The translations under genes and the position numbers were made by a program. The notes under the pieces are model-generated. The model searched no databases, had not been told where the DNA came from, and saw nothing but the letters and a program-made list of their open reading frames with translations. Positions 7,974-15,981 of a stretch of DNA of 64,000 nucleotides are shown piece after piece (the stretch's first letter is position 1; the number at the start of each line of letters is the position of its first letter). Source of the DNA: DTFZ01 sp050260375 (lineage in GTDB: Bacteria; Bacillota; Clostridia; Christensenellales; SZUA-584); the NCBI GenBank assembly GCA_050260375.1, contig JBLNCA010000011.1, forward strand, positions 1 through 64,000, given 5' to 3'.

Positions 7974-9302
7974 CTATCTTTTTTGCAGATCCTTATCTAT
8001 CATTTGTTGTGTCCCGGGGTCGATTTCGACCGGACATTCCAGCACCCTTCCTCCGTCTACGGCGTTTAATGCAAATCTTACTTCCTGTTGTGTACCGTCT
8101 TCATATGTTTCCGTGTAATAAATGAACCAGGCGGGAACATACATGGCTTCTTCAGGATGTTCCTTAACATCAACAATCGCCATATTCATTTCAATGCTTG
8201 TTACCTTCATCGGTAACTTATCATAAGAATTAAAATAAATAAACATATCGCGTATTCTTTGTTTGACGTCTTCGAACGGCAGAAGAGCAACGTTTTCGTT
8301 TACTTTTTCTTCTATCGTTAATGGATATGACCAGTCAAACGACTGCACCTTGCCTGCCTCGTTCACATAGACCCGAATTTCTTCCGGATATAACGGTGCC
8401 TTATAGGCGAAATCGTCCGAAATATTATAAATTAAACCTTCATTCGTAATACCCGTAATGCCGTCGATATCGCGCGCAAAATTGACGAAATACCCCTTTG
8501 ACAGTGGTTCTTCGGCTGGTTGCGCATATGCGTCTTCAAGAGACTTATAACTCAGCGCTTTTTCCAGGCGACCAACAGCCATATGACCAATGTCCAGCTC
8601 ATGAAGCATATCCTCCGCCGCAGCTATAGCGTCCTCTTTGGATATTGCGATATCCTCGATCTTATATTTGTCACTTTCGGAAAACCATTTCTCGCTTAAT
8701 ATAAATGCAGTCTTCATATATCCAAATCTGTCCGGGCTGATGTCAATACTGGCATATTTCCCGTCCTCATTAAGGAAGCTTCCGCTTGGCGATTTGTCCG
8801 GGTTCCAATCCGTGATAACCTCGTCTTCCACAGTCTCCGGAGCGGCCGCTATCCTTTCCTCCAATTCGGCTATCCATTCTTCATCGTTATCTTTTTTTGC
8901 TTGAAGCAACTCCTGCTCCAGTTCGGCTTTCGTGGGCTCCTTATATTTTATGACGTCTCTGCCTTTAGTAAAGTAATCGACCAGAGGCTTAATACGCGTA
9001 ATATCAAATGTTGTTTTTTTCACTTTGTATACAGGGAAGGCAGTAACGTCCGGCACACTTATTGTCGCGTTTATCTCTACCTTTATATCGCTGCCCTTCA
9101 TATCAAGCGTCTCCTGCCAGCTTAAAGGTGCGTCGTAGGCCGCTAAAGGCTCGGGAGAGCCTTTTATCTTTTCTTCCAAGCCGCCGCCATAGACGACCGC
9201 CGCTTTATCGGGCGTAGATTGGCATCCGCAGACAAGTATTGCGATTATTATTAAGAATGCAAAATTCATTCCGATTAGTACGCGTTTCATTGTATTCCGC
9301 AT
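7974..9302 (-). CDS. Predicted lipoprotein, unknown function
   Basis: 442 residues. Residues 1-27 form a lipoprotein signal (MRNTMKRVLIGMNF, hydrophobic core, lipobox LVCGC), so the mature protein should be anchored outside the membrane by its cysteine. The mature part is acidic and mixed alpha/beta, with a Glu/Lys-rich segment near 125-150 (KAELEQELLQAKKDNDEE) that could be a short coiled coil. I recognise no catalytic motif. AGAGG lies 7 bases before ATG at 9302, which supports this start over the second ATG. It is flanked by a perfect 14-bp inverted repeat at 9353-9394. Large lipoproteins of this kind are frequent in Clostridia and usually unannotated. Confidence 0.8.
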   Translation of the reverse strand: MRNTMKRVLIGMNFAFLIIIAILVCGCQSTPDKAAVVYGGGLEEKIKGSPEPLAAYDAPLSWQETLDMKGSDIKVEINATISVPDVTAFPVYKVKKTTFDITRIKPLVDYFTKGRDVIKYKEPTKAELEQELLQAKKDNDEEWIAELEERIAAAPETVEDEVITDWNPDKSPSGSFLNEDGKYASIDISPDRFGYMKTAFILSEKWFSESDKYKIEDIAISKEDAIAAAEDMLHELDIGHMAVGRLEKALSYKSLEDAYAQPAEEPLSKGYFVNFARDIDGITGITNEGLIYNISDDFAYKAPLYPEEIRVYVNEAGKVQSFDWSYPLTIEEKVNENVALLPFEDVKQRIRDMFIYFNSYDKLPMKVTSIEMNMAIVDVKEHPEEAMYVPAWFIYYTETYEDGTQQEVRFALNAVDGGRVLECPVEIDPGTQQMIDKDLQKR

Positions 9303-9352
9303 ATAACTACCTCTTCTTTTCGCTTAATTCCTTTTATTATCCTCTGAAACTT

Positions 9353-9394
9353 TACCGGGGGATTATTCTGCAAAATGCACATAATCCCCCGGTA
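9353..9394 (-). terminator. Perfect 14-bp inverted repeat, likely terminator
   Basis: TACCGGGGGATTAT (9353-9366) and ATAATCCCCCGGTA (9381-9394) with a 14-base loop. It lies between the small ORF at 9418-9642 and the lipoprotein gene on the same strand, where a terminator would be expected; no long T run follows. Confidence 0.5.
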
Positions 9395-9417
9395 GACTAT
9401 TATGGACGGATTTATAT

Positions 9418-9642
9418 TTAATAATCAAAAACGCTTCCCCGTCCGTAGACTCCCCCGTTACCGCCAGCCGAATATAATTTTAGCCTGAAATTATATGCCG
9501 GGGTAACGCTCAATGATGAACTGTTATAGAGGTTTCCAGGCCTAACCGATACTTCAGTTACTTTTCTCCATTCGTTTTCATATATCTGTAATCTTGCTAT
9601 CAAATTATCTGTAGAAGTATTGAAATTTTTTGCCTTTTTCAT
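9418..9642 (-). CDS. Short ORF resembling the C-terminal end of a secreted protein
   Basis: 74 residues (MKKAKNFNTSTDNLIARLQI...) ending in an aromatic/glycine-rich beta-type stretch (AYNFRLKLYSAGGNGGVYGR). This style of ending is seen in small clostridial secreted proteins that normally have a signal peptide and an N-terminal half; neither is present here, and no good ribosome-binding site precedes ATG at 9642. It may be a remnant of a larger gene or a small cytosolic protein. The hairpin behind it favours a once-functional gene. Confidence 0.4.
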   Translation of the reverse strand: MKKAKNFNTSTDNLIARLQIYENEWRKVTEVSVRPGNLYNSSSLSVTPAYNFRLKLYSAGGNGGVYGRGSVFDY

Positions 9643-10057
9643 AGTTGTAAGGTCTAATTGTTAAGGCTATCGGAAACATTTAATTGGAATAAATCGCATA
9701 ACATTAATTACATCATATGTCTTAATTAGTCAATAAAATTATATTTTATTAATATATATTATATTTTTCATTTCTCCGCATACCACCCCTAAACATAATA
9801 ACGTTTCAATCAGTATACAAGTTACATAATTTTTATAATTTTACATTATTGCTGCTGATTGTATCTAATGCGCAGCAGAAGTTTGCCAATAAGTGTTGTA
9901 AGGATTTTGATTTTTGAGTATATAGAAAATTACATTATAAACTTTACAATATATCACTTGTTTAAATCTGCACCCCATCAAGTCTCACAAATTGTCGTGG
10001 ACCCCGGATTAATAACTATTCATCGTCTTTACGCGCCGCTTCTATGTTTTGTCCGCT
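9643..10057. other. AT-rich gap without a recognisable gene
   Basis: Over 400 bases, clearly richer in A+T than the neighbours, with stops in all frames at short intervals. No tRNA, terminator of note or repeat was recognised. It could hold a small RNA or a decayed gene, but nothing supports that directly. Confidence 0.5.
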
Positions 10058-10594
10058 TTATACAGCCTTCCCCATATCGTAGGCCTCGTCCATCGCCGAG
10101 CTTTGCTTAATATCGCCTATTTCAAACGCACCCGTTCCGTAGACGACGCCTTTTTCACTCGGGCTGTCAAGGCAAGAAAGGAATCCTCTAAACGCTTCTA
10201 TCGTGCGCTCCATTGCCGGCTTGCTGTCATCCCCCGCGGTCATAATAAAGTAGAACTCCTTGCTGCTCATGCGCCTGTAAGCCGTTATAGTCCTGTCTAT
10301 AAGCGTTTTCATCTGCGCGGACATAGTGTAGAAATATACGGGCGTCGCCATAACTATCACATCCGCCGCTATCATCTTTTCGATTATCTCCGCGGCGTCG
10401 TCCTTCTGGAAGCAGCTTCCCTTTTCTTCGCATGTACAGCAGCCCGTGCAATAATTTACGCGCTTGTCCTTTAAAAATATCTTTTCGGCTTCATTGCCCG
10501 CTTCTATGGCGCCGCGCAAAAACTCGTTGCATAGAGTATCAGAATTTCCGCCTTTCCTCGGGCTTGAAGATAATATCAATACTTTTTTACCCAT
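10058..10594 (-). CDS. NADPH-dependent FMN reductase / iron-sulfur flavoprotein family
   Basis: 178 residues of flavodoxin-like fold. The phosphate loop LSSSPRKGGNSDTL and the mid-protein TPVYFYTMSAQMKTLIDR are the FMN-binding signatures of this family. A cysteine-rich CTGCCTCEEKGSC (about residues 49-61) resembles the compact cluster motif of archaeal/clostridial iron-sulfur flavoproteins, so a 4Fe-4S cluster is possible; many relatives have the same loop with fewer cysteines. It should pass electrons from NAD(P)H or ferredoxin to small acceptors. A MerR-type promoter (10616-10646) lies right upstream, tying it to the merR/aldo-keto reductase operon. Confidence 0.88.
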   Translation of the reverse strand: MGKKVLILSSSPRKGGNSDTLCNEFLRGAIEAGNEAEKIFLKDKRVNYCTGCCTCEEKGSCFQKDDAAEIIEKMIAADVIVMATPVYFYTMSAQMKTLIDRTITAYRRMSSKEFYFIMTAGDDSKPAMERTIEAFRGFLSCLDSPSEKGVVYGTGAFEIGDIKQSSAMDEAYDMGKAV

Positions 10595-10615
10595 AATGAC
10601 CTCTTTTTTACTTGC

Positions 10616-10646
10616 AGTTTAACACTTAAAGCCGGCTCCAAGTCAA
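10616..10646 (-). promoter_or_regulatory. MerR-type promoter/operator upstream of the flavoprotein gene
   Basis: On the minus strand TTGACT (10646-10641), 19-base spacer, TAAACT (10621-10616), with the dyad ACTTGGAG-CCGG-CTTTAAGT across the spacer. Same architecture and half-site as the site in front of merR (7642-7672). Confidence 0.8.
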
Positions 10647-10660
10647 GTATAACAATCTTA

Positions 10661-11515
10661 CTATACCGCCCTGAAGCCCCTGCCTACCGTTTCGCTCGAA
10701 TTGACTATCGTTATGAACGCTTCTTTATCTATAGAGCGTATGTAGTCGCGCAGCAGCACGGTCTGCCTGCGCCCTAATACCGTCATGATTATCTCTTCCT
10801 CGCAGCGCGTATACGCGCCGCACGCTTTGGATATCGTCGCTCCGCGGTGCAGCACGTTTATTATAAACGCCTGTATCGCCTTGCTTTCCTTTGATATGAT
10901 CATTACCTGTTTGCGCACGTTGATGCTCTCTATAACGTTGTCGAGCAAAAACGCTTTTAACAGCAGCCCCAGCACGCAGTACAATCCTGTCTTTATGCCG
11001 TATATCGAGCCTGCGACAGCAGTTATAACAAAATCGCTTAACAGCAGCGCCTTGCCTATCTCGAGGCTGGTGTGCTTTGACAGTATCATCGCCACGATGT
11101 CCGTGCCGCCTGTAGAAGCGCCGAGGTTAAACACTATGCCGCTGCCCACCGCGGGCAGTATGACCGCAAAGCACAGCTCTAGGAACTTATCGTCGGTAAG
11201 CGGCTTCGTTATGGGTACGGTCAATTCCAGCAGCCATATAAAAAGCGAGAGCGCGAGTGACGAATACACAGTGCCCGACGCGAACTTTTTCCCCAGGAAT
11301 ATAAAGCCTATAATTACCAGCACGACGTTTAGGATGAGCATGAAGTGCCCCACATTGAGCGAAGGCGCAAGCGTGGCCGCTATTATTGACACTCCTGTGG
11401 TGCCGCCTGTCGCGAAGTTGTTGGGTACCTTGAAGAAGTGAACGCCCAGCGCTACTATAAGTAGCCCTAGATTTAGCAGCAGAAAATTCTTTTTATTTGA
11501 TATTATACTCGTCAT
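10661..11515 (-). CDS. YitT-family membrane protein with DUF2179 domain
   Basis: 284 residues from ATG at 11515, with CGGAGA about 10 bases upstream; a longer frame to 11611 would run through a palindromic repeat and is not credible. Residues 1-200 hold five to six membrane helices with the family signature NNFATGGTTGVSII near 35-50 and FNLGASTGGTDIVAM near 135. The C-terminal DUF2179 domain (about 215-280; TISKACGAYTRCEEEIIMTV) is cytosolic and may bind a small ligand. The transport substrate of the family is unknown. Single-gene unit. Confidence 0.9.
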   Translation of the reverse strand: MTSIISNKKNFLLLNLGLLIVALGVHFFKVPNNFATGGTTGVSIIAATLAPSLNVGHFMLILNVVLVIIGFIFLGKKFASGTVYSSLALSLFIWLLELTVPITKPLTDDKFLELCFAVILPAVGSGIVFNLGASTGGTDIVAMILSKHTSLEIGKALLLSDFVITAVAGSIYGIKTGLYCVLGLLLKAFLLDNVIESINVRKQVMIISKESKAIQAFIINVLHRGATISKACGAYTRCEEEIIMTVLGRRQTVLLRDYIRSIDKEAFITIVNSSETVGRGFRAV

Positions 11516-11566
11516 TTTTATTCGTTCTCCGGAATGCGGTATATGATAGTATGCCGCTTCTTTTTT

Positions 11567-11648
11567 ACCCCATGAAAGCCTTCGGCTTTTCGGGGGCCAC
11601 GGTATTTCCACCCCGTAATGCCTTCGGCCTTTCGGGGGCCCCGGTATT
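11567..11648. repeat. Pair of hairpin repeats ending GGGGGCC
   Basis: Two adjacent units, 11567-11607 and 11610-11648. Each has the form ACCCC-spacer-GCC-TTC-GGC-spacer-CGGGGGCC(A/C)CGGTATT, a GC-rich hairpin immediately followed by GGGGGCC. The same design is seen at 24352, 24591 and 57807-57881. Between 11516 and 11874 there is also an inverted repeat (CACTGACTT at 11801, AAGTCAGTG at 11848) but no gene. Confidence 0.65.
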
Positions 11649-11874
11649 ATTTCGACTAATTTACTTATTCTCCTTTATGTCTCCCGCCCTAAAGTTTGCA
11701 GCCTTACAAAAAGCCGGCTGCACTACTTATTATCCTCATGATAAAAAAAGATATCAGAACTGCTCCCGATATCCATTACTCTCTTATTCCTTTTAGAAGG
11801 CACTGACTTGCCGAATAACCATACTTATCAATCTTTTGCTGCGATAAAAGTCAGTGAACGCTGGCGCAAAACCA

Positions 11875-12675
11875 TCATTCTCTATTCCCGCCATCGTCAG
11901 CCGCATGTTCCGCGCAGGCCTTTTCTTTATTCGGCCGCGGCAGCTTATGCATAAACAGCATTGCTATGCCTGCCGCCAGCATGAATATCGCGATGAACTG
12001 GGAAGTCGATAGCGCGCCTACGGCGCCCCTGTCGTCGCTCCGGAAGAACTCGATAATGAATCTCCCGACGCTGTACAAAATGAGATATAACGCCCCTACC
12101 CTGCCGTCTTTGGGCTGCTTTTTCGCATACAATACAAGCACCAGCGCTATTATAAAATCTCCGGCGCTGGAAAACAGCTGCGTGGGCAGCAGCTTAACGC
12201 CATTAGGCGCGAACGGTGAGTTTTGAAACACCACGCCCAAAAACGAGTCGGTACTGCATCCGTAGCAGCATCCGGCAAGAAAACACCCTATCCTCCCGAA
12301 GCCCTGCGCTATTGCCACCGACGGCATCGCAATATCGAAGTATTTAAGGAAGCTTAGCTTCTTTATCCTGCAATAGATAAATGCCGCCAGCACTCCGGAT
12401 ATTATGCCGCCATATACCACAAATCCGTTTCCGGACAGAGCCGCCCACGGGTCTTTTATAAACGAATCAAGTTCAACAATACAGAAAAATATCTTTGCCC
12501 CGATAAATCCGAAAATAAGCGCGACGATCGCCATACTTAATATTGCGTCGGCGCTCAAACCTTTGCTTTTCGCCCTTTTAACACCCACCAGCAAAGCGCA
12601 TATAACGCCTATGGCTATCATCAGCCCGTAGCCGTGTATTGTAACGGACCCCAGCTTTAGTATGTCGTTATACAT
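11875..12675 (-). CDS. lgt: Prolipoprotein diacylglyceryl transferase family protein
   Basis: 266 residues with about seven membrane helices. The family signature is present as GRIGCFLAGCCYG (normally GRxGNFxNxExxG) together with GRFIIEFFRSDDRG near the C terminus. It would transfer diacylglycerol from phosphatidylglycerol to the lipobox cysteine of prolipoproteins, several of which are encoded in this window. Start: ATG at 12675 has GGAG 9 bases upstream; the longer frame would begin with TTG within that site. The loop that carries the essential His of E. coli Lgt (HGG) reads VYGG here, as in many clostridial members, so activity as a true Lgt is likely but not certain. Confidence 0.82.
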   Translation of the reverse strand: MYNDILKLGSVTIHGYGLMIAIGVICALLVGVKRAKSKGLSADAILSMAIVALIFGFIGAKIFFCIVELDSFIKDPWAALSGNGFVVYGGIISGVLAAFIYCRIKKLSFLKYFDIAMPSVAIAQGFGRIGCFLAGCCYGCSTDSFLGVVFQNSPFAPNGVKLLPTQLFSSAGDFIIALVLVLYAKKQPKDGRVGALYLILYSVGRFIIEFFRSDDRGAVGALSTSQFIAIFMLAAGIAMLFMHKLPRPNKEKACAEHAADDGGNRE

Positions 12676-12743
12676 TTTACGATTCTCCAAACCTGTTAAT
12701 TCAGATAATTATACAATCAATAAAAGGGTCTGTCCAAGACTAT

Positions 12744-12771
12744 TTGATTTTCTCCGCAATTGTTCTATAAT
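12744..12771 (+). promoter_or_regulatory. Possible promoter of the cheW-chemoreceptor operon
   Basis: TTGATT (12744-12749), 16-base spacer, TATAAT (12766-12771). It would give a leader of about 280 bases before cheW, whose last part is the sequence duplicated at 15737-15882. No gene or known riboswitch was seen between 12772 and 12984. Confidence 0.45.
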
Positions 12772-12984
12772 AGATTAACCCGTTGTTTGAATTAGAATTT
12801 ATATCGACTCTTCACTTGGTCAATGTTAAGAAAATCCGTCCCTTACATCTTCACCTTAAATTAACCTAACCTTCCACAAGCAGAGTTGTCTTGCTAAATT
12901 TAGCACGTTTAATTTGTCTTTGATGGTCTAGACATTCTTGCTAATATTTCTCTTATTATGAACGATATATTTAGTGGGGCGGGC

Positions 12985-13130
12985 TTAATAAACGCTGCTA
13001 ACGTTAGTCTATTAATGAATTAATGCCTATTTTAAACAAAAAAAAGAGGAGGTAAGCATGTTGGATGAAACACAATTAGAAGATGTTTCGGATTCTATGA
13101 AAGGCAGATACCTGACATTTGCGCTGGGGG
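12985..13130 (+). repeat. Leader plus cheW 5' end, duplicated unit 1
   Basis: From TTAATAAACGCTGCTAACGT through the first 24 codons of cheW this stretch is nearly identical to 15737-15882. It includes the dyad AACGCTGCTAACGTT and ATTAATGAATTAAT, possible regulatory sites, and the ribosome-binding site region, although the latter differs between the copies (AGAGGAGG here, AGGTGGG there). Confidence 0.8.
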
Positions 13131-13570
13131 AAGAAGTTTTCGGTATCGGAATTAATTTTGTTAAAGAGATCATAGACTTACAGCCGATCAACCCGATTCC
13201 AGAAGCTCCCGAGTATATCAAGGGAATTATTAATCTTAGGGGAAGAGTATTCCCAGTAATTGATATGCGACTTAAATTTAAAAAGCAGCCCGAACCCTAC
13301 ACCGACAGGACCTGCATTATCGTTATCGACACCAAAGAGAATTCCGTCGGGCTTATTGTTGATCAGGTGGCGGAGGTATTGTCAATGAAAGACGAGGATA
13401 TAGCGCCGCCGCTTGGCGAGTGGACAGGGACGAGTAGACGTTACCTAAGTGGCATCGGCAAGCAGGATAACAATATCATACTATTGCTTGATTGCGAGAA
13501 ACTTTTCACGGAAGACGAAATAACCATACGACAAACGGAAGACGAAATAACAATGCAACAAGGAGAGTAA
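13058..13570 (+). CDS. cheW: CheW chemotaxis coupling protein
   Basis: 170 residues. A CheW beta-barrel domain covers about 17-150: YLTFALGEEVFGIGINFVKE, IIDLQPINPIP, GIINLRGRVFPVIDMRLKF and VGLIVDQVAEVL are diagnostic. It links chemoreceptors to the kinase CheA in the cytoplasmic arrays. AGAGGAGG lies 5 bases before ATG. It is followed by the chemoreceptor gene after 5 bases, a clear two-gene operon; no cheA is in the window. The C-terminal tail contains a tandem 9-residue repeat (TEDEITIRQ, TEDEITMQQ) from a 27-base duplication. Codon use (ATT/ATC for isoleucine) differs from the ATA-rich neighbours. Confidence 0.95.
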   Translation: MLDETQLEDVSDSMKGRYLTFALGEEVFGIGINFVKEIIDLQPINPIPEAPEYIKGIINLRGRVFPVIDMRLKFKKQPEPYTDRTCIIVIDTKENSVGLIVDQVAEVLSMKDEDIAPPLGEWTGTSRRYLSGIGKQDNNIILLLDCEKLFTEDEITIRQTEDEITMQQGE

Positions 13571-13575
13571 AAGCA

Positions 13576-15639
13576 ATGAAATTTCTAAAAAAGATGAAAG
13601 TCGGCGTCAAACTGATAACTGCGTTTTTAGCTGTCGCCGTCATCGCAGGAGTTATAGGGCTCGTCGGCATACTCAATATTAAGTCCATCGAAGAGGCTGA
13701 TACACTTCTGTATGAAGAAAATACGCTGGGCGTTACTTATGCGGGCGGGGCCTCGGGGTACTTTGAGAGAGCCCGTTTTAACGCACTGAAAAGTGCTCTG
13801 ACGGAGGGTGAAGCCCGCCAGGAGTGCATCGAGAAAATCGAAAAATATATTGCTAATACAGAGCAAAACATGGCTGACTACGAAGCGGGCATCATTACTG
13901 ATACAGACAGGCAGATTTACACTGAAGTTGATTCTTTATGGACCGAGTATAAATCGTATCTGGATCAGACGATAGCACTGGTGCAGGAAAACAAATCAGA
14001 TGAAGCTGCTCAATTGATAACTATTGAGGCCGCAGGAACAGCAACCTCTCTGCAGGAAGCTTTCCAAAAGATGTACGATTATAATGTTGAAGGTGGTGAA
14101 ACCCGTAATGAGCAGAACGGTGTGGTGGCTCAATCCTCTGAGCTGACGATGATTATACTGATGGCTGCCGGCATCGCGCTTGCTGTTGTACTTGGGATTT
14201 TCATGACACGCAGCATTACAAAACCGGTTAATGTAACGGCAAAGAATTTGGATAAAATAGCTCAAGGTTTAGATATTGAAACCTTGGATGAAGATAAATT
14301 CAGCGGAGAATTCAGGCAGATGATCGCCAGTCTGAATTCTGTCCGGGAGTCTTTACAGTTGCTGCTGGAGGATTCCGGAATGCTTATTAAGGCGGCAGAA
14401 AATGGCGCGCTTTCAACCAGAGCGGACTTATCACGTCATAAGGGCGAATTCCAAGATATTATCGGCGGTTTTAATCAAGCGCTTGATGCGTTTACCGAAC
14501 CGATAAACGAGGCCGCCGAAGTGCTCGCTAAAATATCTGAAGGAGACCTGAATACTACGATAACCAGCGATTTTGCAGGCGATTATGCCATCATCAAAAA
14601 CGCGGTGAATTCAACCACCGAAGCGCTTCGCGGCATTATCTCTGAGATGTCTTACGTGCTGGGAGAAATGGCGCGCGGCAATCTGAATGTGGGTATAGAT
14701 TCGGAATATCGCGGCGATTACAATGCGCTTAAGGAAGCCATCAACCACATTATAAGTTCGCTTAACGACGTGATGAGCGAAATTGGAGTAGCAGCAGACC
14801 AGGTTGCAGCCGGCTCCAAGCAGGTATCTGATGGCAGCCAGGAAATTTCACAAGGAGCGACGGAGCAGGCAAGCTCTATTGAAGAACTGACAGCGTCAAT
14901 CACTCAGATTGCTGAACAAACAAATCAGAATGCAGCGGATGCAAGCAAAGCCAACGAATTGACCGCCACAGCGGCAGCCGAGGCATCCCGGGGCAACGAA
15001 AGAATGAAAGCCATGCAGGAAGCCATGGCACTAATCAACGAAGCGTCGCTCAGTATCAGCAAAATAATCAAAGTCATCGATGATATTGCGTTCCAGACGA
15101 ACATACTGGCTTTGAATGCAGCGGTCGAAGCCGCACGGGCAGGCACTCATGGCAAAGGTTTTGCGGTGGTCGCAGAGGAAGTCCGCAACTTGGCAGCTAG
15201 GAGCGCGGGTGCAGCCAAAGAAACGACCGAGCTAATTGAAGGCTCTATCAGCAAAACCGAAGCAGGCACCAAGATTGCAGATGAAACAGCGGAAGCATTG
15301 CTATCCATTGTTGACTGCGTAAACAATGCGGCCAAGCTGGTTGAAGAAATTGCAGGCGCATCCAACGAGCAGGCCGGCGCGATTGCTCAGGTTAACCGTG
15401 GCATAGAACAGCTCTCCGAGGTCGTACAGACCAACTCGGCGACGTCTGAAGAGGCGGCCGCGGCATCAGAAGAGCTCTCCAGCCAGGCAGAGATGCTCAA
15501 AAACATGGTTGGAAAATTTACGCTGAAGAAATCCGTAAAATGCGAAAAGCATGAGCTGCGCTCAGCGCCGGAAACGAAAGAGATTGCGGCAGCCACTCCC
15601 GTTATAACACTCAACGATGGTGATTTCGGAAAGTACTGA
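13576..15639 (+). CDS. Methyl-accepting chemotaxis protein
   Basis: 687 residues from ATG at 13576, with AAGGAG 11 bases upstream; a longer frame from 13492 overlaps cheW and is rejected. Architecture: TM1 (about 12-33), an extracytoplasmic four-helix-bundle sensor (35-188), TM2 (190-210), a HAMP domain (SITKPVN on), a second HAMP-like pair (about 315-385, with EGDLNTTI and RGNLNVGI), and the cytoplasmic signalling coiled coil (400-645) with the CheA/CheW-binding tip IAFQTNILALNAAVEAARAG. It should sense an external ligand and control CheA with the adjacent cheW product. No C-terminal CheR-docking pentapeptide is obvious. Ligand unknown. Confidence 0.95.
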   Translation: MKFLKKMKVGVKLITAFLAVAVIAGVIGLVGILNIKSIEEADTLLYEENTLGVTYAGGASGYFERARFNALKSALTEGEARQECIEKIEKYIANTEQNMADYEAGIITDTDRQIYTEVDSLWTEYKSYLDQTIALVQENKSDEAAQLITIEAAGTATSLQEAFQKMYDYNVEGGETRNEQNGVVAQSSELTMIILMAAGIALAVVLGIFMTRSITKPVNVTAKNLDKIAQGLDIETLDEDKFSGEFRQMIASLNSVRESLQLLLEDSGMLIKAAENGALSTRADLSRHKGEFQDIIGGFNQALDAFTEPINEAAEVLAKISEGDLNTTITSDFAGDYAIIKNAVNSTTEALRGIISEMSYVLGEMARGNLNVGIDSEYRGDYNALKEAINHIISSLNDVMSEIGVAADQVAAGSKQVSDGSQEISQGATEQASSIEELTASITQIAEQTNQNAADASKANELTATAAAEASRGNERMKAMQEAMALINEASLSISKIIKVIDDIAFQTNILALNAAVEAARAGTHGKGFAVVAEEVRNLAARSAGAAKETTELIEGSISKTEAGTKIADETAEALLSIVDCVNNAAKLVEEIAGASNEQAGAIAQVNRGIEQLSEVVQTNSATSEEAAAASEELSSQAEMLKNMVGKFTLKKSVKCEKHELRSAPETKEIAAATPVITLNDGDFGKY

Positions 15640-15668
15640 CCAAGCATTGGCGCTATATTAGCGACAGG

Positions 15669-15712
15669 CCCATCCAGAAGGAGCCAGTGAAAAGCTGGCC
15701 CTTTTGGATGGG
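15669..15712 (+). terminator. Hairpin after the chemoreceptor gene
   Basis: CCCATCCAGAAGGAGCCAG (15669-15687) pairs with CTGGCCCTTTTGGATGGG (15695-15712). A strong imperfect stem 30 bases after the stop; no T tract follows, so it may stabilise the 3' end rather than terminate alone. Confidence 0.55.
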
Positions 15713-15736
15713 AGGCAACATTAATATAGGCATTCT

Positions 15737-15882
15737 CTTAATAAACGCTGCTAACGTTAATCTATTAATGAATTAATGCCTATTTTAACAACAGGTGGGT
15801 AAACATGTTGGATGAAGCACAATTAGAAGATGTTTCGGATTCTATGAAAAGCAGATACCTGATCTTTGCGGTGGGGGAAAAA
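15737..15882 (+). repeat. Leader plus cheW 5' end, duplicated unit 2
   Basis: Near copy of 12985-13130, with a handful of substitutions, placed behind the chemoreceptor gene. An arm ATAGGCATT (from 15726) upstream pairs with AATGCCTAT at its other side, which the first copy lacks. It ends inside the reading frame of cheW at about codon 25. Confidence 0.8.
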
Positions 15883-15981
15883 GAGTATGTTAATCGACTC
15901 GAAAATATTTATTCACGTGATGCAGCGCCACAAGAAATGAGGGAAATAAGAAAAGAACGCGATTCATTGCAGCTGTATTAA
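15805..15981 (+). pseudogene. Truncated cheW duplicate fused to unrelated sequence
   Basis: 58 codons from ATG at 15805. The first 25 residues (MLDEAQLEDVSDSMKSRYLI...) copy the CheW start with few changes; after GEKE the similarity stops and the frame runs on through 30 unrelated residues to TAA at 15979. The fragment lacks the whole CheW barrel and cannot work as CheW. Its last part overlaps, in another frame, the signal-peptide region of the following lipoprotein gene, so the duplication probably broke that gene's start. Confidence 0.75.

Noticed and set aside
10785..11441. 218-codon plus-strand frame opposite the YitT gene
   Set aside because: Antisense shadow of a clear membrane protein gene; Ser/Thr-rich translation and no start signals.
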